Part shown: in pieces, positions 24,847 to 37,000 of the stretch
Numbering within the stretch: the first letter of the stretch is position 1
Layout: each line of letters opens with the position of its first letter
Assembly: GCA_013180625.2 (NCBI GenBank)
Contig: SNVD02009812.1
Location: 62,001 to 126,000 of the forward strand
Reading direction: 5' to 3'
From: Boswellia sacra
Lineage: Eukaryota; Streptophyta; Magnoliopsida; Sapindales; Burseraceae
Length of the DNA: 64,000 nt
The notes under the pieces: model-generated
The model's database searches: none
Seen by the model: only the letters and a program-made list of their open reading frames with translations
Told to the model about the DNA's origin: nothing
Program-made: the position numbers and the translations under genes

Positions 24847-25375
24847 ACATATATATAACGTCTGCCTCTACAAGCAAAAGTTTCTTAGTCTGCATTTTCT
24901 CGTTGAATTGTCATGAAATCAAGCCGACAGTTCTAATTGGAACTTCAGGATAAGGAAGAACATTTTCTAAAGAAGTTTTTGAGGCTATGGCGTCCTTGAA
25001 TGAGGTGCTTATTCTGTCTATCTTTCTGCTTATTAATTAAGAAATGTGTTTGGAAAGAAAGATCCTTATTTTCTTGAATATGACTGAATGCAGAAACCAA
25101 TTATTCTAGCTCTTTCCAACCCAACGTCACAATCTGAATGTACCGCGGAAGAAGCTTATTCGTGGAGTCAGGTAATGCAAACTTGCAACTTTTATTGGAA
25201 ACATGTCATAACATCATCTTCTTCTCCCGATTCCTTTTGATTAATACAATTTTTGGCCGTGAAACTTTTCTGATTCTTCACTTCTATTTGTTACCTGTAG
25301 GGCCGTGCTATCTTTGCAAGTGGGAGCCCATTTAGCCCTGTTGAATATGAGGGCAAAACTTACATGCCTGGTTAG
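23794..25375 (+). pseudogene. captured NADP-malic enzyme gene fragment (N-terminal exon plus C-terminal exons)
   Basis: Exon-like blocks match plant NADP-dependent malic enzyme. The first block (23794-24091) gives GGVQDAYGED and EEQPVTPW, which fit the region before the catalytic domain, preceded by a transit-peptide-like stretch. Later blocks are AGTGIA (24367-24414), the EEARKKIWLVDSKG segment (about 24546-24588), SLQHFKKPWAHEH (24705-24774), PTVLIGTSG (24921-25004), [14 protein letters not shown] (25094-25171) and GRAIFASGSPFSPVEYEGK (25301-25375). Most blocks end at GT splice donors, so introns were copied too and capture went through genomic DNA. The middle exons with most of the active site are missing. 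Stops interrupt blocks (for example after AGTGIA, after GTSG and at 25373). Confidence 0.93.
24811..24842 (+). repeat. CT microsatellite
   Basis: Sixteen CT dinucleotides without interruption, inside an intron-like part of the captured malic enzyme fragment. Confidence 0.97.
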
Positions 25376-25868
25376 GTATGAACTTTAGATTTTACCAAGT
25401 ATGATCAATATGTAAGACCGACAATGAGGAGTTGATTTGGTATAAGCTTTCTTTGTCATTCAGGCAAATAATGCATACATTTTCCCTGGATTTGGTCTGG
25501 GTCTAATAATATTCTAGTTATGTTTTCAGTATTTAAATTAATTGCCATGCTATTACTGGGATATCTAAATTTTTTAGAAAGGTGCCAGAAAGGAAATTGG
25601 TATATAAACTTTTGTTTCTGAAAATTATTAGTTCTTTGTGAGAGCAATATTATGATGTAAATAGCCAATAAGAATAACTGTTGCCTCTGTATGTTGACAC
25701 ACAAATGGAATTTTTGAAGACATTGATATTTAGACCAGAAAATTATGGAGTACGATAATAACTTTGATTATTAGTTTCGATCTTTATTTTTAAGACTTAT
25801 TGTACTTCTCAGGTCTCACTTATCTTCTTGGTGTCACTTTGGTCTGTCTATTTGTTCAAATCAAAATC

Positions 25869-26606
25869 AGCATTGGGGAATGCGTAGGAAGCCCAAGACT
25901 GCATTGTTTAAGGAACTTAAGTTAACTACTAATTGATGTTTACCTCAAGATGATGATTTGACTATAGAGAAGCTTGTTGATCGACGGGGAGAGCAGGTTG
26001 TTGATGATAGATCATGCATCACTAGTGCTGATAATTCTTCTGATTTTAAGAAATGCAACAGAAGGCAATTATTGCAGTTTGATAAGAGTTAGACCTGCGT
26101 TTTATGGCATTTGGCCCAAGAATAGGTAAGCTCCTTTAATAAGGATTTTTTGTTTGTTTCAAATGGCTAGTATGGTATGCATTTTAAAGGAGAATGTTCC
26201 TTTAACGAGTCTGTTTCAAATATTCCCCTCTTGCCTTTTCTAGGATTCTAGGAGGGTAAGATAGCTGGATACCGTTGAGTTGGATTGAGGGGCCGATATG
26301 TTTTTTTCCAAGTTTCCAGCCATGTTGTGGGACCACGGCACCCTCTACGGAAGGACCCAGATTTGGATTATGATATTGATAGTGACGAAGAATGGGAATA
26401 GGTACAGAGAAATTCTTTATTTAAATGTAAATTGAACTAGATTTTAAGTTTTGATAACTGGCATTTTCATTGCCCAGGAGGATCCTGGGGAAAGCCTTTC
26501 TGATTGTGACAAAGATGATAAAGAATAAGGTTGTTCAAAAGGCGATGATGAAGAGGAAACTGAAGATGGGTTTTTCATACCTGATGCTTATCTCTCAGAA
26601 GATGAG
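25869..26606 (+). pseudogene. captured FAS1 (chromatin assembly factor 1 large subunit) gene fragment
   Basis: Three exon-like blocks match the acidic central part of the plant CAF-1 large subunit FAS1. Block one (about 25874-26104) shows HWGMRRKPKTALFKELKLT and, later, RRQLLQFDKS. Block two (about 26300-26401) shows HVVGPRHPLRKDPDLDYDID and DEEWE. Block three (about 26479-26606) shows EDPGESLSDCDKDD, GCSKGDDEEETEDGFF and PDAYLSEDE. The acidic DPDLDYD motif is a reliable mark of the family. Block borders carry GT/AG splice sites. Stops interrupt the frames (near 25936, 26086, 26399 and 26526). In cells FAS1 deposits H3-H4 during replication; this fragment cannot. Confidence 0.92.
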
Positions 26607-26905
26607 GTAAGTAATGTTATCTCATGATTTTGAAGTTGTGTTATTGTACTGATTTTAATATGTGGAATGTTATCAAATGTTGAAGTCTGATATAATATAT
26701 CGAGGGATGCAATTGAGTTATTTTGTCCTTCTACTTCTTCTAATCACAATGGAATCACAAATATATTTGGTCCATGATTATTTTGATTCTGTGCACCTAT
26801 ATGTCTATATCACCCATTTGGAGACCATTTGCTACCGTAAATTTTTGGGAAACTAGTTTAGCATAATTGTTGTTTGACATGGATAAGTTGGTGCTGTTGC
26901 AGAGT

Positions 26906-27610
26906 AGCTGAAGCAAGATCTTTGTTCCATCAAATAGGGTATGAAAAGGCAAACCTGCAGATAATGCATCTGAAGCATGAGAGATTACTGGTATTCAGTC
27001 TTTATTTGTTTATTTTTGTTTTTATTGACATATATATTCTGGTATTATATACTTTCTGTTCTTGCATGTAGAAAAGAGTACAGCTATTAAGGTCAGGAAT
27101 GCAGAAGCTTCAAATTTTGAAGTTGAATTATGTTAGACATCTCTCTGTATCTAGTGAAAGAGATGCTCAAGTGGATAATAATCTTCTTTATTCAACCTCC
27201 ATTAATTTGCAGTTGCTCTTTAGTTAGGGCGTTTTGCAGTTGCTGTTTTTGTGGTGGAACCTCTCACTTGTGGTGGTGCACTGATGTTACTCGTAAGCGT
27301 ATAAGAATTGGATTTATTACTCTGTTTTTGACCCTTGGTCTTTGCTCTTTAGTTAACTATAATACAGCAAAATTAGTTCAACTTAAAAACTAACTGTAAT
27401 ATTTCTTTTGTAGGCCACAGAAAGTTCAACCTTTGCTAAAGACTATTCAACCAAAATTAGTTCTGGTATCCGTCCAACTTGTTTATTTATATACTTTTAA
27501 GATATTAAAAATTTGCAACAAAAACTGATGAAGGTTGCCTTTGGCAGGGGAGGAAGAACTCCACTGAGTACAACTCCTGTGAGTACAAGCATTGAGGTTG
27601 AGTCAAGGTA
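26906..27610 (+). pseudogene. third captured gene fragment, not identified
   Basis: Exon-like blocks at about 26906-26990, 27070-27225 and 27415-27470 are bounded by AG and GT signals. They read as AEARSLFHQIGYEKANLQIM, then KRVQLLRSGMQKLQILKLN and RHLSVSSERDAQVDNN, then ATESSTFAKDYSTKISS. The composition (charged, leucine-rich) suggests coiled coil. I do not recognise the family. The blocks lie after the FAS1 fragment in the same orientation, and could belong to another gene or to a distant part of a gene already sampled. Confidence 0.5.
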
Positions 27611-28004
27611 ATTCATTTTCTTGTTTCTATGTACTTAGAAAGACTTCACTTAAATAAAGGCTTATATCTATCTGGATATCCCCCATATCCATTGAGTTTG
27701 AGTGGCAAGGCTACTTAGTTTAAGCTTTGGGGTTAGATTTTCTAATGCAGTGCTAGATCTAACTTGGTTTTTATGTCTATGTTTCTATTTTTCTCTTTTT
27801 GTTCTGGTTAATGAGTTGCCACTTATACTGTCCAAAGCCATATAGCACTGATAAATGCATTGCCACATATGCCATTTTATATACTTTGACTACAAATTTT
27901 AGTTGATTCCTTTGTCTATTATTACTCTGTTGAGTTTTATGTATTATTTCTTATTTAGTTTCTTGTATGCTTATTCATGAGTTTTATGTATTTTTTAAAA
28001 TAAA

Positions 28005-28060
28005 AAATATATATAATACGTGTCAGGATGAGCCCATCCTGACACGTATTATATATTTTT
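28005..28060. repeat. long perfect hairpin at the start of the CACTA right subterminal region
   Basis: ATAATACGTGTCAGGATG (ending 28030) is followed by a 4-base loop AGCC and its exact reverse complement starting at 28035. The stem pairs without mismatch for 22 bp and then continues in an AT-rich stretch. It contains the subterminal motif GTGTC. Confidence 0.93.
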
Positions 28061-28600
28061 AAAAGGTACGTGTCGGCCAAAAACTGACAAATAAAGGTTA
28101 CACGAAAAAATGGAATATGTGTCACTTAGTGAATGTAGTATATGTCGGTCAGAGAATGACATGTATTAAATATTTTTTAAATTAGGTTTCGGCCAAAAAC
28201 CGACACATAAAAGTTACACGAAAATATGGAATATGTGTCACTTAGTGAATCAATTATATGTCGGTCAGAGAATGACACATATGCTTTAGGAGTCCATTTG
28301 TGTTGGTCATACCTTGACAAGCAAATGTCGTTCTTTGACCGACACATAATATGTGTCGGTCATGGAATGACACTAGTATGTCGTTTTTTGACTGACAAAA
28401 AATATGTGTCACTTACTCACTGACACATATTTGATAAAATCCGTTACTATGTGACACATATTTGTTAATACATGTCTGTTTATAAACGACACATATGCTT
28501 GTGTCGGTTTGACCAAGTGACACATAAAAATACGTGTCAGGGCCATTTATGTCGCGCAAAAACCGACATGTATTTTGATATGTGTCATTTTTCGGCTGAC
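28061..28600. repeat. CACTA right subterminal repeat region
   Basis: Many copies of TGTGTCGGTCA, GAATGACACAT, CCGACACATA and ATGTGTCACTTA in both orientations, with no coding frame. In CACTA elements such subterminal repeats bind the element-encoded regulatory protein. That function is inferred here from family knowledge. Confidence 0.8.
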
Positions 28601-30229
28601 ACAAAAAACCTTTTTTGTTGTAATGTCGGGGGGTTAAAAGTGACAGCTATCTTCGAGGTTTCCTCCTCCTCCGATGCTAGGGTTGCTGTTAGAACTTCTG
28701 TAACTAGAAATTTCTTTAGTTGCTTGAACATATAGAGAAGTATCACATAAACTTTCTAACGCTCAAGTCAGCTTGGGATTCTCTTTATCATGAAAAATCA
28801 ATGAAAAGAGGGTTTAGAGTAAGTATTTTCATGGAGTCTAAAAGATAAGAGTAATAGAGCAACAACAACAACAACAATAATAATAGGGGTTGATAAGGGT
28901 TGTAACAACCATGATGGTTGGTGAAGTAATAGCAGTCATGGTTGCTAGTAAGGGTAGTCACAACCATGGTACGTGGCTAGTGAGGTTAGTTGTAGCCATG
29001 GTGGCTAGTGAAAGAAGTATTTCTTAGGCATTTGGAGAAGAAGCCTTAGTGGGCTCAGGATCCCTTTTTTGGTTAATCTTCAGTTTTTATGCGAGGTTTA
29101 TCCCTTAATCTAGATCTAGACCCTTCACTTCCATGAAGTGTCATGATCCTAAAGGTCTATATAGCCTTTCAAACATTTTTAAAGGGATTCTGAAAACCCT
29201 ATCTTCCAGGCAATGAGAGTTTGTCTTGTGGCATCTAATGTGGCACCATTCAGCCGTCTTAGAGCTTTGACTTGCTCATGGTGTTTAACTATCAAATAAG
29301 GCTAACCTTTAAATCAGCGAGTGATTCAAGTGCTTAGTAGTGGACTTTAGGGTAATGACATCCTTTGAGTAGTCAATTAGACTACTGTCAATTTATAAGC
29401 ATATTTTGTGTCATTGCCCCTAATTTAGGGGAAGTTACCTTCCAAACCCACCCCGCCCCTGCCCCGCACCCCCCGTCCCCCCCAAAACACACACCAAAAA
29501 AAAAAAAAAAACCAAAACAATTCTTAGGGAATGTCTCCCTTTTACTATTAATAAGTTTTAGTTGTGACTCAACAATGGATATCCAACTCAAAGAGGAGTT
29601 TTACTTATGATGTAACAAGCACTCTTAGGAAGTTTGTTTGTAAATATCCAACCATATCATGGCTATTGAATTGAATTGGGAGGGTAATTTGGTCTTTTAC
29701 TAGGGGTTGAAAAATTGCCATCCACGGACCACATGTAATATCAAACCCTCAAACAGGTACTTGATCTTTGCTGTTATTTCGCTTTAACTTTCCATGTGTT
29801 AGAAGATAGGGTTTACAAATATAACAAAAATAGTATGGCATGATTTGCTACGAAATGCTATATAAATATAATGGTGATGACAAGTGACGAAACTTTTGCA
29901 ATGAATTAATGAGCATTATTCTACTTCTACTCAAATATTACATTTCTAGCACTGAACGCCAATTTACAATATTATTGATAAATTTCATTATATAATAAAT
30001 AAATAAGAACTCGTGTATAAAAAGATGGAGTCTAGAAAGCGCAATAACCGATTAAGTAATACAACGTACCATAAAAATTAAGTCATGAAACTAAAATTAA
30101 GGGCCAATGCTTTTTAATTCACTGTATGTCTCAAAATAATCCGTCTAAAATCTCCATTTTGTAATACAAGTCTATAAGAAACGTTGTTCATTAATTTATC
30201 TTCTATATTGAGTACATTTATATCGTGAC

Positions 30230-30540
30230 AACAAGTCTGTAAGAAAAGTAGTTTCCCTAAATTGAATTAGGTAATGAAAGCAACATTAAACGAATTCTGG
30301 TAGAACCCGTGAATGCACGGACACTAGTGCTCGTTCAGTTTTAGGCAAATTTAGCCTATAAATTTTCAGGTAAATAAAACTACATTAATAACACACCAAA
30401 ATTAGCCTCGAATGAATTTTCAGGTAAATAAAACTACATAAGTGTTTCAGGGAACATTAATAGCAATATAACCGACCCAACCTAACTAGCTAGCTACATT
30501 GAGGTTAAAGATGTGATGGAGGCGGAGAATATGGTTCCAT
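30230..30540 (+). repeat. diverged duplicate of 15890-16150
   Basis: This copy contains an additional internal duplication: TTTTCAGGTAAATAAAACTACATAA-type sequence occurs twice (about 30362 and 30417). It shares AAATTAGCCTCGAATGAA with the copy at 16 kb. Confidence 0.65.
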
Positions 30541-33064
30541 TCCTAATCATACAACTTAATTTAACATAAAATTATAATTTAGATGAGTTATATTTTATTT
30601 ATTAAAAATTTTTTGTTTACTTTTTATTTTAATTTACCTAATAAATTTTAATAGTGCTCTTTTCGTAATACAAATTTTTAACTAATTTTCAATGCAATGT
30701 CTTCCATAAACAATGTCTTTAACTGTCATTTACGATACAAGGGATAGGCAATGATGAGCGTACACAGTTATTCACCGGAAGAAGAAACTCGTGAAGATAG
30801 AAAATGAAAAGTGATCTTGAGTTGGCCAGAAAGTTACACAACACCAAAAGCTGACAACCAAAGCAAGCTATAAGTAGCTTTTCTTCCATTGCACAAAAGT
30901 CATACACACTCATGCTAAGATTCTTCACTTTTCCCCTTAAAAGCCACCCAGCACCCACCACCACCACCACCTCCAGGCTCCACCCACATCCATTAATCTC
31001 AAAAGATATGTTCTGCTCAATTGCCCTCCCTATGTCTTTTCATTTTCATTTTACAATGATTCTTTATATATGTTATATTATTTTATTGTACCTGGGACAG
31101 AACAAATTGTCTACCCCATGTAATTGATCAGTGTTTTGAGCTGTTGCTAGCTAGCTAATTCAAAAGAAAAACAAATTATGAATCTTGGCAGAAATCCCAT
31201 CATTTTAGGACCACTGAGCACAGATTTTATATTTTGATTGTCCCATGAGCATGCCAAAAGTCATCATAATTATACACAATTTAATTATTTGCAAGTTTTT
31301 TCCTTGAATTTGAGACATCTCATTATATATTTTATTATCATTGAGAAGCCATTAATATTGGGGGTTTAAACTTATAATCCAGAGTTGAATAATAATAATG
31401 TTTTAGTTTTAATGTATTCTTTGAATTAATGATTAGTTTAATCTGTTGCGTAAATCAAATACAAATGTAAATATGATGTCGGATTTGAAATATGCATAAA
31501 ATCTTGAGTCTATAATAACTCATCTTTAAAGTGTAACCAAATAAGTCTAACAAATATTAATTATATATCTCGTGTGCATGCCTTATCATCATTTCGTTTG
31601 TTCAATCTGAAATTGCCTCCCAACAAATAATTTATAAAGGAATTATGAATTACCAAATTAATAAAAGACCAAAAATCAATGAAGAAAAATATATACTACA
31701 TTTTCAAAATTTTTACATAAATTTATATGTAAAAACTGATGGTGCATAGTGTGAATAGACGAATAAATATAAAAAATAAATTAAAAAATAAAAATAGATA
31801 ATACAACGACAATTCTTGAACAATGTAACATTAATATAATAAATCAACTTGTATAGATAATTTACGAAATAGTGGGCTCTCTTTTCTAGTGGGTAATAAG
31901 AGATTCATACTACTACTACTAATAGTTTTTTTTTTAATTCTAAGTAAACAAATATTATTTGTTGCATAAAAAATCTAATCATTAATTATGACAAGTAAAT
32001 TAATTAATTACATAAACATATTTTCTACTATTTTTTAAATTGATAAATCAAAAAGTTTAGATGGTTATATTAAATCTAGTATTTACACTTAACGAAACTA
32101 TAAAGTAACATATGTAAAATAAATTTTAAATTATTAAAGAGATTCAGTCCAGATGGTTTAATTACTACATATTATCTCATAACTAGTGATTTTAAATTGC
32201 AAATGTATATAAAACAATTTTATTAAATGATTAATGAGCCTCCCCTCGTATTTTGGATCTTGTTTCTTTTTTCCAATTTCTCAACATATTTTTTGGGAGT
32301 GCCATTACTTCCCTCGTTTAGTTAATTATACACTTATTTGGTAAATATCAACAAAAAGATCCTATAATTAAATTAATAATTAAAATCAACGTTAGCTAGC
32401 GTTATTTTTTTTTGGATTTTGTGCTAAGCTTCGTGGTTGAAGTCAACTGCTCATTTTAAAGCTTAATTAGTTCTACCTTTTAATAACAATCTACAAGTTG
32501 CATGTGAACATACTATTATAAACACATTCCATGTTTGTTCACAAGTCAATTAATTAAACTTTTTTGACAAAACAGTAACACAAGATAGCTAAACAAAAGT
32601 ATAACATTTTTTTTCAATAAATCAAAATTTTAATTGAGATGAAAGTGAAAATTATTGATAACCCTTGTAGACATTTAAGTCCTAATTTTAAGTTAAAATA
32701 TGAGAAATATATATAGTTCTAGTAAAGAGAATTGAGATATTGCTTGAAATATAAAGATTATTTTATTAAAATTGATATGAAATATAAATTATATTGTTGT
32801 CCATCACGTTGTCAAAGGTCAATGCTAAATGATGTTCATGTGCTTTTAAATATGTTGCTTTGCTTTATAATTCCCAAAAGCTTTTGATTAAAGTGAAGTT
32901 AATTAATTTGTAATAGTTATTCATAAAGTGGATATTAGAGTAATTTAACAAAATAAATTAATAAATACTATCTTTTGTAGTGTAGATTAGGACCAATTAT
33001 ACTTTGAGATTTCTCCAATTGGTTCCCAATCCATTGGAACAATGGAACTTGCAATATAATATAA

Positions 33065-33069
<5 letters not shown>

Positions 33070-33116
<47 letters not shown>
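33070..33116 (+). repeat. AT microsatellite
   Basis: About 23 AT dinucleotides without interruption, 500 bp upstream of the phytosulfokine gene. Confidence 0.97.
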
Positions 33117-33118
<2 letters not shown>

Positions 33119-33549
33119 CATTAATGGATTATTGTTTTAGTTTTTAATATTTGATTTTGGATACGTGTGAAAACTATATTAATTTTCAAATATTACTATT
33201 AGTAGGTACACCACACATTTTAATTGCTTGATTTGAATATGTTAAAAAAATTAAAAATAGTATTCTAAGGGTTCCTTAACATCTTACTTTTAGTATGGTA
33301 GAAACTGTTTAAAAAAAAAAAGAGAGAGAAAGAAAGAAAGAAAAGAAAAGAAAACTCTATTTCTAGAGCATTTTAATATTTTCAACGTAATGTTATATTC
33401 CTGGTCCACCATAGTCGACCGACGTCATTTAATCTTCTTCTATCGATGTTTTTATTATTATTTTGTCAAACAAAAGTACAACCGAGAATAAGAATCTGGA
33501 AGTGGTTATAATTCCACATTTGCCCTTGAGTTTTCAACTTTGACAATCT

Positions 33550-33557
33550 CTATAAAC
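33550..33557 (+). promoter_or_regulatory. probable TATA box of the phytosulfokine gene
   Basis: CTATAAAC lies 63 bp upstream of the ATG, and the surrounding sequence then becomes CT-rich, as in many plant 5' UTRs. This is a position-based guess. Confidence 0.5.
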
Positions 33558-33619
33558 TCAGCCCACAGTTGTCTCCATGTCTTATGCTCTCATAGCAACT
33601 CTCTAGAAAGCACACAAAT

Positions 33620-34015
33620 ATGTCTTCCAAGGTCAGAGCCTCCAGCTGCCTGCTGCTCATAGCTCTCCTCCTCCTCTTCACTACTACTCTCTCTTCAGCT
33701 GCTCGCCAAGTTCCAGTATTCCCAGATGCCGCGCCACTCAAAGCCTTGCATCGGGTATGTTGATTTTCTCGATTTGCTTCATGTTTCCATCACTTTGATC
33801 ATCATCGATGATCTGTTTTGGTCTCTATTCAGTGTTTTCTAATCTTTTCTCGCATTTATTTGAAGGATGTGGAAGTAGAGAAGGTTCAGGTTCAGGATCA
33901 GGATGATCAGGTAGTTGAAGAGAGCTGTCAAGGAGTTGGAGATGAAGAGTGTTTGATGAGAAGAACACTTGCAGCTCATCTTGATTATATCTACACGCAG
34001 AAGAGCAAGCCTTGA
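33620..34015 (+). CDS. PSK: phytosulfokine precursor, two exons
   Basis: Precursor of the sulfated pentapeptide hormone phytosulfokine, which is secreted and read by the leucine-rich repeat receptor kinase PSKR to promote cell growth. Exon 1 (33620-33754) encodes a hydrophobic signal peptide ([10 protein letters not shown], residues 11-20, cleavage probably after SSAA). Exon 2 (33866-34015) carries the acidic spacer, then C-x6[12 protein letters not shown], and the mature peptide YIYTQ near the C-terminus (about 33988-34002), followed by KSKP. The intron (33755-33865) is GT-AG, phase 0. The joined precursor is 94 residues, normal for the family. The aspartate before the first tyrosine of YIYTQ is the usual sulfation context. 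The gene looks intact. The long purine-rich open frame on the other strand is a shadow. Confidence 0.96.
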
Positions 34016-37000
34016 ACTTATATTACCTGCTTTTTTGTTGTTTTTGGAGATTTAATATAATGATTGTCTCTGTGCAGACTAAAAAACCAGATGTTCTGTT
34101 CATTTGTTGGATAGTTTATGAGTTGAGGCTCTTCTGGGTTTTTTTTGGTTATATATATATAAATTTCTACATTATTGTAATAGAAATTTACCTTGTATTA
34201 TTAGTAGATTTGTGTAAAATATCACATATATTCAGGATTATTCCATAGGGGATTTTTTTTTTTTTTACATTTACTCTTTTTTTTTCCTGCTCTGCTTCAT
34301 CTTAAGAGCTTGCGTTGTTCAAAACTCTCGAAATTAAGATGTGGAGGTTGATTAGTTTATTAAAAAAAAATTCAAATTCAACTTGTGATAAATATATTAT
34401 TATTTGATTTGATTTAGTTATATGAATGATGTAGCCTTCTTCCTTCCTTCTATGAAATGATTAAAAGTCTTACCAAATTATCATCTAACATAATTTGCGA
34501 ACACCATTGATCATAATTAAGTCTGTAAAAAGGATTAGACAATGATTAAGATGTTGCCCCTACAATGTCTCTCCATCGAGGGAATAATAATTTTGAAGTG
34601 TTCAATTGCTGTGAACTTCACGGCAAAAGGCATCTTTTCTTAAAAGAAATATGGTAAAACGACATATATATTTATAATTGATTACTATTTATTATTATTA
34701 TTATCATGAAGTTAAGCGTTCATCCTAAATTAATAATCATATGGTTTTGGTAGTGACTAAAACTATTATTTGCTTGACGATCTAGAAGCGGAAGAGTATG
34801 CCCTATACGTTTACGTATTCAAAATGTTTCCAAATACACTTTTTAAAAGTTCTTGTTAACCAGTATCAATGTCAAAATGTGTTAATAATCTAAATTGATT
34901 TTGGTATCTATATTTATATTTTTTCTCCCTTATCTTCCATACCTATTGGGTAGTATATTCTCCCCCAACTAATTTCATGTGCTTCTAGATCAAAACCATG
35001 TTCTAAAACAATGTTCTAATTATATAAAAATAAACTTGCATATAATTCCAAAATTATGCAAAAGTAATATACTCTATAATAATCCATGTAGAGGCCAATT
35101 GGTTTGTATGCACATGTAATCTTACATTTGATACATATAGGAGTCTTAATAAGCATGGCAAATCCCACAACCCTTACCCTGCAATGAAGTTTGCTCGAAT
35201 TTCATGTCATGATCATTTATGATTTTCAAGATAACGAAATATGTCAAAATGTTACCAAATATACATTGAGAGATTTTTAAGAGCACATATCAACATATGG
35301 AATTTCGGAGAAGTTCAGTGAAGGTGTATAAGATTTACCCTTTAACAAAAATTAAAATAAACAGATAATAAATGTATGATACAAATTAAATTACTAACCG
35401 ATAGAGTTGGTGGCTTATAATTCCAATATTTCTTACACTTGGCCTTTCCAAGAATTTCCTAATAATTAATTAATTTACCCCAACCCTAGCCTAGCTAGTC
35501 TTACCCTTAATAAAGGTAATTAGATAAGGAATAGGAAGTACACATGTGTGTCTTAAGATTTGTGCAAGAGATAATTAACTATTCTAATTATCATTATTGC
35601 ATCCACCATGTGGTGATAAGGGGCTCCATGGAGAAAAAATCCAACTTTTAAACTTCTGTCTTCTGTTCATTATTCATATATTCATAGCTTTTATATCCAT
35701 TTCCGGAGGTAGCTTCTGACCTTACCAACCGTAGCAGCAATTTATAATATAGATGATGAAGAATTGAAGTGTGCATGCTTGTCTATTCATAATTAAGAGC
35801 CATCAATTCTGCTCATGCTTGTGCAGCCTTTTTGTTGAAAATAAAGGCATCGATTATAGCAATTAGCCTAGCCCATCCATTATTCAACTTCGGGAAAAGT
35901 TGGGTTGCAATTGTGGCTATATGATGCTCCGCAAATTTTATGTGGCTATTGGCTAAGGTGCTGCATCGATGACTTCATTATTGCTTCATAGCTCAACCAG
36001 AAATGATGAAATAAATGAGAATTTAATTAATAAGAAAAATTAATGGAGTTCTTGGACTTCTATATTAGATTACTGGAAAAAGATCTTATAACTCATATGA
36101 AAAATTTATCTAACTTCATTTGATAAAAGTCAATAACTCTAGAACTTTTGAAAAGATCTCTTATAAGAGTAGAAGTTCTCTTGAAATTCATATCATATAA
36201 TGGTATTTGGCCATGAGACTTTGAAATGTCTAAAAATAAATAAAAACTATTATAAACGATTCCCTTACACCATTAATTATTTGATTCGAATATTCAATTC
36301 AGTTTCTCGACAATAATTGACCGACTCTGCAGATAAGTGATGTCTGCAATGTCGTGCCTATATTTTGACCACAGATGAAACGTGCATGCTTCTTATTTTA
36401 TTTTATTTTTTTTATGATATGATGTTGGATGCATCGCATTAGCACTACGCTAAAAGTTGGGTTAAAGTTTAAAGGCTAAAGAAATGGTACTGCTGCAGCT
36501 GCTGCCGTTTTGTTTGACTTGGTGGGAAAATATGAATTATGTAATATAAATTGGCTGTCACGTAGCTTGACTAGCTGGAGCTCGGAGAAGGTTTCTTCTT
36601 AGTTATCTGAATTGGAAAGAATAAATTAATATTTATGATTGACTACGTCAACCGAGCTTCATTGGCGATAAGACTTCGCCGTGGCTTCTAAGCTGCGGCG
36701 TTTATTATATGACCAATTTACTATAAGATCTTCTTTTACCATCTTTGACTACACACTCAATTGCGGGCTGGCCTGCAGGGCAGGTGGCTGCCCAACACCT
36801 CGCCATTTGTTAGCAATAAGTTTCTCAAGACTTTTGGGTTCTGAGCTAGAACAATTTTTTTTATCAAATAAATAAATTTTCTATAATAATAATTCTATTG
36901 ACAAACTTCTTTTTGTAAACATAAGAAGCATTTTAAATGTTTTATGAACTTTTTCTTTTGTTCACATTCTAATAAAAGACTTCAAAATATTTCAAAAAAA

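Larger units (their letters stand above)
22232..28625. mobile_element. non-autonomous CACTA (En/Spm-type) element with captured gene fragments
   Basis: The left terminus is CACTACAACAAAATAGCTTT. The right terminus, reversed, is CATTACAACAAAAAAGG, with one change in the CACTA start. The flanking 3-bp sequences are TCA (22229-22231) and TCG (28626-28628), consistent with a target duplication carrying one later change. Both subterminal regions are rich in TGTGTC / GACACA and TGTCGGT motifs, as in CACTA elements. No transposase or TNPA-like frame was found in 6.4 kb. The inside is made of pieces with intron-exon structure from at least two identifiable cellular genes. The element is intact at its ends and so could have been mobilised by a related autonomous copy. 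Confidence 0.9.
28629..33549. other. gene-free stretch between CACTA element and phytosulfokine gene
   Basis: No credible gene. Holds an AAC/AAT microsatellite (about 28859-28883), CATGGTTG / AACCATG direct and inverted repeats (28895-29010), a poly-C/poly-A stretch (29445-29512), the duplicate 30230-30540, and a CCA repeat (30954-30970). Several AT runs follow. The open frames listed by length are random. Confidence 0.55.

Noticed and set aside
28466..28610. CRISPR-like look of repeated GTGTCGGT units
   Set aside because: The units are CACTA subterminal repeats in both orientations with unequal spacing, in a plant genome.
29445..29512. poly-C followed by poly-A run resembling a processed-transcript tail
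   Set aside because: No coding sequence or target duplication next to it.
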